A stretch of 10,826 nucleotides of DNA from Bradyrhizobium sp. CCH5-F6 (GTDB lineage Bacteria; Pseudomonadota; Alphaproteobacteria; Rhizobiales; Xanthobacteraceae), in the NCBI RefSeq assembly GCF_001556045.1, contig NZ_LSIC01000125.1, positions 1 through 10,826 of the forward strand, written 5' to 3'. The translations under genes were made by a program, and so were the position numbers. The notes under the pieces were generated by a model. The model ran no database searches. It worked only from the letters and a program-made list of their open reading frames with translations, and was not told the origin of the DNA. Shown here piece by piece: positions 6,796 to 10,826 of the stretch. Position 1 is the stretch's first letter. Each line of letters opens with the position of its first letter.

Positions 6796-7555
6796 CTATT
6801 GACTGAAGATCTTGTTGAGCTCGCCGCCGGGATAGCCGCTGGCGAGCTCGGTGAACGTTCCCTTCTCCGCCATCTCCTTCGCGGCGCGCATGAAGCCGCC
6901 CCAGGCGGCGCGGGCGAGCGAACCGCCCACGCTGATCCGGCGCACGCCGAGATCACGGGCTTCCTGAAGGGACAGACCGGAGCCGCCGATCAGCAGGTTG
7001 AACGGCTTGGGGTGCACCGCCTTCACGACCGCGGCGATGTCCTCGCGGCTCTTCAGGCCCGGCGCGTAGAGACAGTCGGCGCCGGCATCGGCATAAGCGG
7101 TCAGTCGGTCGATGACGAGCTTGAGGTCGGTGATGCCCCACAGATAAGCCTCGCAGCGGCCGACGAGCAGCGTGCCGCTGTCGCCGATCGCCTTGCGTGA
7201 GGCCTTGATGCGCTCGACTGCGAGGGCGCTGTCGTAGAGCGGCTTGTCCTTGTCGCCGGTGGAATCCTCGATCGAGAGGCCCGCGACGCCGGTGCGCACG
7301 CAGCGTTCGACATTGTCCGCGACCCTGTCAGGCTCGACGGCAAACCCGCCCTCGAAATCTGCATTCACGGGAATGTCGACGGCCGAGCTCAATGCTGCCA
7401 GATGCTGACAGACGTCCTCGACGCTGACATGGTTGTCGGCCTTGCCGATGGTCCAGGCAAATCCCGCACTCGACGACGCGATCGCCTTGAAACAAACAGC
7501 CGCTCTCGTGCATCTTCCTGAATGTCGTGCGCTTGTCAGCAGTTGTCACATGCAT
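6796..7555 (-). pseudogene. Isocitrate lyase/PEP mutase-like gene, internal deletion and frameshift
   Basis: The family (Mg-dependent C-C or C-P bond lyases with a PEP mutase barrel) is clear from SSSAGFAW, PVNADFEGGF, IEDS, VGRCEAY, ADCLYAPGLK and NLLIGG in the downstream frame (7491-6796). The true N-terminus lies in another frame: an ATG at 7555 with AGGGAG upstream gives 20 codons ending HESGC (7555-7496). Four bases (TTGT, 7495-7492) then join to FKAIASSS in the second frame. Family members normally have about 19 more residues there, including the N-P-W-[DN]-x-x-S-A-R segment of the first barrel strand, so about 53 bases appear deleted, shifting the frame. The only in-frame start for the remainder is a TTG at 7392 that would omit the first part of the barrel. 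It is third in the minus-strand operon, 51 bases after the ABM gene. A sequencing or assembly error is the alternative. Confidence 0.85.
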
Positions 7556-7606
7556 GTTTCGCTCCCTTGTTGGCCGCGCAGAGATAGGCGCGCAATCATA
7601 TGCGCG

Positions 7607-7957
7607 CTAGTGGGCGTCGTGCACCGCGCGGCTGTCTTTCGGGGCCTCCTCGCGGTCGGTCATGCTGTAGTCGCGGATGACGCTGGCGATGCGCAGATGA
7701 TAATCCGCGAAGATCTTCGCGCGGCCTTTTGCCTGGGTACGGCGATGCTCCATCGTGTTGCGCCAGGCCTGCACGGCTGCCTCATCCCGCCAGAACGACA
7801 CGGACAGAATCTTGCCCTTCTCGGTCAGGCTCTCGAAGCGCTCGACCGAGATGAAGCCGTCGATGGTTTGCAGCAGCGGCTTGAGGTCGGCGGCGAGATC
7901 GAAATAATCCTGGCGGTGTTCCGGCTTTGGCCAGACCTCGAAGATCACGGCGATCAT
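7607..7957 (-). CDS. ABM-family (antibiotic biosynthesis monooxygenase-like) protein
   Basis: The 116-residue protein fits the ABM fold, a ferredoxin-like dimeric alpha-beta barrel found in cofactor-independent quinol monooxygenases and heme-degrading proteins. Visible hallmarks are the N-terminal strand MIAVIFEVWP, a helix over 14-30, IDGFISVERF (32-41), the strand KILSVSFW (49-56) followed by DEAAVQAWRNTMEHRR (58-73), with His71 where many members carry a conserved histidine, and the final strand at about 87-97. Residues 98-116 form a charged tail. The ATG at 7957 has AGGAGA seven bases upstream. It lies 24 bases after the NIPSNAP-like gene stop, so they are co-transcribed. The substrate is unknown, and ABM members differ widely in function, so an enzymatic role is likely but not shown. 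Confidence 0.88.
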   Translation of the reverse strand: MIAVIFEVWPKPEHRQDYFDLAADLKPLLQTIDGFISVERFESLTEKGKILSVSFWRDEAAVQAWRNTMEHRRTQAKGRAKIFADYHLRIASVIRDYSMTDREEAPKDSRAVHDAH

Positions 7958-7981
7958 GGGCGTCTCCTGCTGTTGGTTGCC

Positions 7982-8290
7982 CTACACTACCACCTTGCGG
8001 AGGAACGTGCGCTCTTCCGCGAGGATGAATTTCTCGGCCTCCGCAAAGTTGAAGTTCGCCGTGCCGTCGAGATCGGCGCGTAGCCGTTTGCGATAGGACT
8101 CGTACGCTGCAAGGCTTTCGAACGAAATCAAGGCGAACGCGATGTTGTTGGTGCCCTCGTGGGGCATGAAGTAACCGACCAACTCGCCGCCACATCTCGG
8201 GATGATGGTGAGCCAGCGCTTCGAATATTCCTCGAATTGCGCTCGCTTGAACGGATCGAGCTGGTAGCGGATGAAGACGGTGACGGGCAT
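7982..8290 (-). CDS. NIPSNAP-family protein
   Basis: This 102-residue protein belongs to the NIPSNAP group, which shares the dimeric alpha-beta barrel fold with ABM proteins. Visible features are the opening strand [12 protein letters not shown] (2-13), helix [21 protein letters not shown] (15-35), strand [11 protein letters not shown] (36-46), the strand [20 protein letters not shown] (51-70) and C-terminal helix/strand [16 protein letters not shown] (85-100). The biochemical role of bacterial NIPSNAP proteins is mostly unknown. The ATG at 8290 has AGGATCC just upstream (AGGA about six bases away) and gives the family N-terminus; a longer frame reaching 8371 would run into a dispersed repeat and is rejected. 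It is first in the minus-strand operon and divergent from the ArsR-type regulator, which may control it. Confidence 0.88.
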   Translation of the reverse strand: MPVTVFIRYQLDPFKRAQFEEYSKRWLTIIPRCGGELVGYFMPHEGTNNIAFALISFESLAAYESYRKRLRADLDGTANFNFAEAEKFILAEERTFLRKVVV

Positions 8291-8345
8291 GATGGATCCT
8301 GATTTTCTCATCGAGAACGCAAAGCGACGCCGTCGCCGCTGAAGC

Positions 8346-8376
8346 ACTGGATTGCTTCGCTGCGCTCGCAATGACG
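8346..8376. repeat. Short dispersed repeat (GGATTGCTTCGCTGCGCTCGC type)
   Basis: The string GGATTGCTTCGCTGCGCTCG followed by CAATGACG (8349-8376) matches a very common intergenic element in Bradyrhizobium, Rhodopseudomonas and other bacteria, usually seen as CATTGCGAGCGCAGCGAAGC plus AATCC on the other strand. It is an imperfect palindrome around its centre (TTGC...GCAA arms). It sits between the two divergent promoters of the regulator and the NIPSNAP operon. Recognition of the family is from memory. Confidence 0.7.
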
Positions 8377-8400
8377 TGTTTGCAGATACACGTTACGCGC

Positions 8401-8437
8401 TTGCCCGCCCGCGATACTTCGGCTACCATCGAAGCAT
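8401..8437 (+). promoter_or_regulatory. Leaderless promoter and candidate operator of the ArsR-type gene
   Basis: TTGCCC (8401-8406) and TACCAT (8424-8429) are exactly 17 bases apart and read as -35 and -10 elements. Six bases later comes the ATG at 8436, so transcription would begin at or next to the start codon. No Shine-Dalgarno sequence precedes the ATG, which agrees with a leaderless mRNA. Overlapping these elements is an imperfect inverted repeat, ATACTTCG (8414-8421) and CGAAGCAT (8430-8437), separated by eight bases and matching at seven of eight positions. A dimeric winged-helix repressor bound there would cover the -10 and start codon. This is an inference from position and symmetry. 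Confidence 0.5.
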
Positions 8438-9134
8438 GAAATCAGGCCCCGACATCGCCATGGTCGCCTCCCTGGTCGGCGACCCCGCACGCGCCAACAT
8501 GCTCACGGCGCTGATGAACGGCCGGGCGCTCACTGCGAGCGAGCTGGCGCAGGAGGCAGGCATCACGCCGCAGACCGCGAGCTCGCATCTTTCGAAGCTC
8601 GAGGCCGGCGGCATGGTCGCGCTGGAGAAGCAGGGCCGCCACCGTTATTATCGGCTCACCGACGACGACGTCGCCTTCGTGCTCGAGGGGCTCGCGGGCC
8701 TTGCTGCGCGCACTGGCCACATGCGCGTGCGCACCGGACCGAAGGACCCTGCGCTGCGGCGCGCGCGGATCTGCTACGACCATCTCGCCGGCGATCTCGG
8801 CGTGCAGATGCTCGACACCATGCGCACCCGGCAGTTGATCAGGCAGAAGAAGCAGGACATCGAGCTCACGGCCGAGGGCGAGCGCTTTCTGGCCAAGCAT
8901 CTGCAGATCTCGTCCGACATGCTCGCCCATCCGCGCCGCCCGGTGTGCAAGGCCTGTCTCGACTGGAGCGAGCGGCGGCACCATCTCGCCGGCACGCTGG
9001 GCGCGGCGTTGATGCAGCGCTTCGCCGAGCTGAAATGGGCCGCGCGCGATGCCACGCCCGGCAGCCGCGTGGTGAATTTCACCCGTACCGGCGAGAAGCA
9101 GTTCGCCGCGCTGTTCGGCGACGGGAAGGACTGA
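8436..9134 (+). CDS. ArsR-family winged-helix transcriptional regulator with Cys-containing C-terminal domain
   Basis: The 232-residue protein starts with an ArsR-type winged helix-turn-helix (about 5-80): LVGDPARANMLTAL (13-26), recognition region ELAQEAGITPQTASSHLSKLE (36-56) and wing KQGRHRYYRL (65-74). It is longer than a minimal ArsR repressor (about 100 residues). The extra domain contains CYDHLAGDLGVQML (113-126) and CKACLDWSERRHHLAGTLGA (171-190), in which the HLAG-LG pattern recurs. These invariant-looking segments with Cys113, Cys171 and Cys174 suggest metal, redox or ligand sensing, but the effector is unknown. The start at 8436 gives the family N-terminus and has no ribosome binding site, consistent with a leaderless transcript. 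It diverges from the NIPSNAP-ABM operon and probably regulates it. The stop is followed by TCACAC-N6-GTGTGA at 9154-9171. Confidence 0.88.
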   Translation: MKSGPDIAMVASLVGDPARANMLTALMNGRALTASELAQEAGITPQTASSHLSKLEAGGMVALEKQGRHRYYRLTDDDVAFVLEGLAGLAARTGHMRVRTGPKDPALRRARICYDHLAGDLGVQMLDTMRTRQLIRQKKQDIELTAEGERFLAKHLQISSDMLAHPRRPVCKACLDWSERRHHLAGTLGAALMQRFAELKWAARDATPGSRVVNFTRTGEKQFAALFGDGKD

Positions 9135-9153
9135 TCACGCCGTGTTCGTGAGA

Positions 9154-9171
9154 TCACACAATCGCGTGTGA
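9154..9171. promoter_or_regulatory. TCACAC-N6-GTGTGA palindrome after the regulator gene
   Basis: Perfect six-base arms (9154-9159 and 9166-9171) flank the spacer AATCGC, 19 bases after the regulator stop codon. It could be a weak transcription-end hairpin without a T-run, or a binding site for a dimeric protein upstream of the hydrolase gene. GATCAC occurs twice nearby (9133-9138 and 9152-9157). Its role is unknown. Confidence 0.35.
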
Positions 9172-9181
9172 ACTCCCACCG

Positions 9182-9265
9182 CCGTCATGGCCGGGCTTGA
9201 CCCGGCCATTCACGTCTCTATTGCGGCTGGCACGTGGATGCCCGGGACAGGCCCGGGCATGACGG
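9182..9265. repeat. 84-base palindromic repeat (GTCATGGCCGGGCTT type)
   Basis: Both ends carry complementary CCGTCATG (9182-9189) and CATGACGG (9258-9265). Each arm holds its own smaller palindrome: GGCCGGGCTTGACCCGGCC in the left, GCCCGGGACAGGCCCGGGC in the right, with CACGT next to the loop on both sides (around 9210-9215 and 9231-9236). This is a well-known intergenic repeat in Bradyrhizobium-type genomes, and its left arm is the origin of the false N-terminal peptide MAGLDPAIHV seen on many annotated proteins. It occupies almost all of the leader of the hydrolase gene. Confidence 0.85.
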
Positions 9266-9273
9266 AGACCCCC

Positions 9274-10281
9274 ATGATCCGCATCCTATCGGCTGCACTC
9301 GCTGCCGCCCTCTTGAGCATCCCGCTCGCAGCCCACGCCGCCGACACCGCATCACGTGAGCCCTATGGCAGCGCGCTGGAAGGCTTTGCCTACCCCTACC
9401 CCGTGCACTTCCTGCCACTCGTCAACGACGGCGAGCAGCTCAGCATGGCCTATATGGACGTGGCGCCCGCGCAACCGAATGGCCGCACCGTGGTGCTGCT
9501 GCACGGACGCAATTTCCCGTCGAGCTATTGGGCCCCCGTGATCAAGATGCTCGGCGAGGCCGGCTTTCGCGTCGTGGTGCCGGACCAGATCGGATTCGGC
9601 AAATCCTCCAAGCCGCAGGGCGAACTGCATTTCGACACGCTGGCGCGCAACACCATCGCGCTGCTCGATCATCTCAAAATCGACAAGGCCGAGATCGTCG
9701 CCCATTCGCTCGGCGGCATGCTGGGCGTGCGCATCGCGCGCGCCTATCCCGACCGCGTCGCGCATCTGGTGCTGACCGCGCCGATCGGACTGGAGGATTA
9801 CCGCCTCTTCGTGCCGCCGACGCCGACCGAGAAGATGATCGAGAGCGAGGACAAGCTCACGGCGGAGGGCTACCGGAAACAGCTCCAGACCAATTACGCG
9901 ATCAAGCTTCCGGCCGATGCGATCACGCCGTTCATCGATGCCCGCTTCAACATCAAGGGCAGCCCCGACTATCCGCGCTGGCTGCGCGCCTTCGTCAGCT
10001 CGGGCCAGATGATCTACCGAGAGCCGGTGGCGCACGAGATTCCGCTCATCGCGCTGCCCACGCTGTTCATCATGGGGGCCGACGACCACAACGCGCCGGG
10101 CCGGCCACTCGCGCCCGAGGCGCTGCGGGCCAAGATGGGGCAGAACGCCGAACTGGCGAAGGCCCTGGCGGCGAAAATGCCCAATGCGAGGGCCGAAGTG
10201 ATCCCGAACACCGGGCATCTCGTCTTCCTGGAGGCGCCCGAGAAGTACAAGGAGCTGGTGCTTAATTTTCTCGGCCGCTAG
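9274..10281 (+). CDS. Exported alpha/beta hydrolase
   Basis: The 335-residue product has a signal peptide (1-22, ending AHA) and so acts in the periplasm or at the surface. The hydrolase fold shows the oxyanion segment LLHGRN (75-80), DQIGFGKSS (104-112), the nucleophile Ser145 in AHSLGG (143-148), an acid at Asp270 or Asp271 in GADDHN, and catalytic His315 in NTGH. Residues about 172-255 form the cap region, with many charged residues and an FNIKGSPDYPRW stretch. Such enzymes cleave esters, lactones or epoxides; the substrate cannot be read from the sequence. The ATG at 9274 is chosen because it begins the signal peptide and has GGAG at 9264-9267; the in-frame ATG at 9187 lies in a repeat and would bury the signal. 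A small CGACAC-TTGC-GTGTCG hairpin follows the stop. Confidence 0.9.
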   Translation: MIRILSAALAAALLSIPLAAHAADTASREPYGSALEGFAYPYPVHFLPLVNDGEQLSMAYMDVAPAQPNGRTVVLLHGRNFPSSYWAPVIKMLGEAGFRVVVPDQIGFGKSSKPQGELHFDTLARNTIALLDHLKIDKAEIVAHSLGGMLGVRIARAYPDRVAHLVLTAPIGLEDYRLFVPPTPTEKMIESEDKLTAEGYRKQLQTNYAIKLPADAITPFIDARFNIKGSPDYPRWLRAFVSSGQMIYREPVAHEIPLIALPTLFIMGADDHNAPGRPLAPEALRAKMGQNAELAKALAAKMPNARAEVIPNTGHLVFLEAPEKYKELVLNFLGR

Positions 10282-10404
10282 CGACACTTGCGTGTCGTCT
10301 GAGGCAGCATGCGCGAACCGTTCATGCCGCATTCAGGTCATGATTGGCAGGTTTGGATCGCGAAGTGTCGACACGCCCCAGATTTAACGTGTCGAATCGT
10401 GTCT
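10282..10404. promoter_or_regulatory. Cluster of GTGTCG/CGACAC half-sites in a gene-free gap
   Basis: Within 123 bases the hexamer occurs as CGACAC (10282-10287), GTGTCG (10292-10297), GTGTCG (10365-10370), CGACAC (10369-10374) and GTGTCG (10389-10394), with the near copy GTGTCT at 10399-10404. The first two form a six-pair hairpin with a four-base loop after the hydrolase stop. The next two overlap as the 10-base palindrome GTGTCGACAC (10365-10374). Copies 10389 and 10399 are 10 bases apart, one helical turn. A TTGATT at 10406-10411 could be a -35 for the small exported protein gene, but its -10 is poor. The layout suggests an operator, unproven. Confidence 0.4.
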
Positions 10405-10468
10405 CTTGATTCATTGTGCGCCGCAAGCGCCATTCCCCTAGCCTGCCTAAGGACAGAAGGAAGACCAA

Positions 10469-10720
10469 ATGAAGTACCTGTTTGCCGCCGTCATGCTCGC
10501 CAGTGCGGTCGTCGGTTTCAGCGAGGTGGCCAGCGCCGCCGGCGGTTGCGGCCCGGGTTGGTATCGCGGCCCCTATGGCGGCTGCCGTCCGATGCGCGGC
10601 CCGGTCGTCGTTCGTCCCGCTCCGGTGGTGGTCGCCCCGGCGCCGGTCGTCGTTGTGCCTCGCGCGCGTGTGTGCCCCTACGGCTTCCGCTGGTACGCTG
10701 GCCGCTGCCGCCCGTTCTGA
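10469..10720 (+). CDS. Small exported Gly/Pro/Val-rich protein with two Cys modules
   Basis: I recognise this only as a type of small exported protein common in Bradyrhizobium; no function is known. The 83 residues start with a signal peptide (1-23, ending ASA). The mature ~60 residues hold two similar modules: CGPGWYRGPYGGCRP (27-41) and CPYGFRWYAGRCRP (69-82), each a cysteine pair 11-12 residues apart, with aromatic and arginine residues, ending in C-R-P. Between them is a linker of PVVV-type repeats (45-64). The paired cysteines could form two disulfides in the periplasm. The ATG at 10469 has AGGAAG at 10458-10463. It forms its own transcript, closed by the terminator at 10745. The GTGTCG half-sites upstream may regulate it. 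Confidence 0.82.
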   Translation: MKYLFAAVMLASAVVGFSEVASAAGGCGPGWYRGPYGGCRPMRGPVVVRPAPVVVAPAPVVVVPRARVCPYGFRWYAGRCRPF

Positions 10721-10744
10721 TCCTGTCCATTTGCGTTCCAGAGT

Positions 10745-10779
10745 GGCCGCGCGGCGGAAGCCAGCGCGGCCTTTTTTTT
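10745..10779 (+). terminator. Strong rho-independent terminator
   Basis: GGCCGCGC (10745-10752) pairs perfectly with GCGCGGCC (10764-10771) over an 11-base loop and is followed by eight T residues (10772-10779). It lies 24 bases after the stop of the small exported protein. The remaining 47 bases to the window end show nothing recognisable. Confidence 0.93.
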
Positions 10780-10826
10780 CGGATTGCTGCCGACGAGTTC
10801 GTCCGCCGCCGGACCGAAGCGCCTCC

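Noticed and set aside
6796..7392. Intact shorter lyase starting at a TTG at 7392
   Set aside because: No supporting ribosome binding site was seen, it lacks the first barrel strands, and the family N-terminus is visible upstream in another frame.
9187..9273. In-frame N-terminal extension of the hydrolase starting MAGLDPAIHV
   Set aside because: It translates the palindromic repeat and would bury the signal peptide; the ATG at 9274 has its own ribosome binding site.
9352..10332. A 326-codon open frame on the minus strand opposite the hydrolase
   Set aside because: Antisense shadow of a gene with a full catalytic triad; no ribosome binding site or domain.
1..10826. CRISPR arrays, tRNA or rRNA genes, insertion sequences
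   Set aside because: No regularly spaced direct repeats, cloverleaf with a TTCGA-type arm, or transposase-like frame was found; the repeats present are isolated palindromic elements.

Overview
The window reads as a chromosomal segment of a Bradyrhizobium-like alphaproteobacterium (Nitrobacteraceae). The evidence is the high GC content, strong GC-rich codon use that leaves long antisense frames open, the style of the proteins, and several intergenic palindromic repeat families that I recognise from Bradyrhizobium and Rhodopseudomonas genomes. This assignment rests on recognition, not on a database search. I see no rRNA, tRNA, CRISPR array, transposase or phage gene.

Layout, left to right. Bases 1-300 hold no credible gene and look like the edge of a dispersed repeat. 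A 78-base inverted repeat (350-427) abuts the stop codon of a large minus-strand gene (432-3923) for a fused indolepyruvate ferredoxin oxidoreductase. After a 294-base divergent intergenic region comes a plus-strand exported triheme cytochrome c (4218-5435). It converges on a minus-strand TRIC/YadS-type cation channel (5491-6135), and a repeat hairpin lies between the two stops. A plus-strand single-pass membrane protein (6302-6727) follows. It is preceded by a good match to a general-stress sigma-EcfG promoter and followed by an intrinsic terminator.

The middle right holds a compact divergent module. The minus strand carries a NIPSNAP-family protein (7982-8290), an ABM-family putative monooxygenase (7607-7957) and an isocitrate lyase/PEP-mutase-like gene (6796-7555) broken by a small internal deletion and frameshift. 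Pointing the other way is an ArsR-type regulator (8436-9134). It has no Shine-Dalgarno sequence, but its promoter elements place the transcription start on the ATG itself, and an imperfect inverted repeat overlaps the -10 and the start codon. I infer that this regulator controls itself and the divergent operon.

The right end carries an exported alpha/beta hydrolase (9274-10281), whose leader is almost entirely an 84-base repeat palindrome, and a small exported protein with two similar cysteine modules (10469-10720) followed by a strong terminator. A cluster of GTGTCG half-sites fills the gap between these two genes.

Most genes are ordinary accessory or housekeeping functions. The items most worth a second look are the leaderless autoregulated regulator and its divergent module, the broken lyase gene, the sigma-EcfG promoter, the GTGTCG cluster, and the way repeat elements form gene ends and leaders at four or five places.
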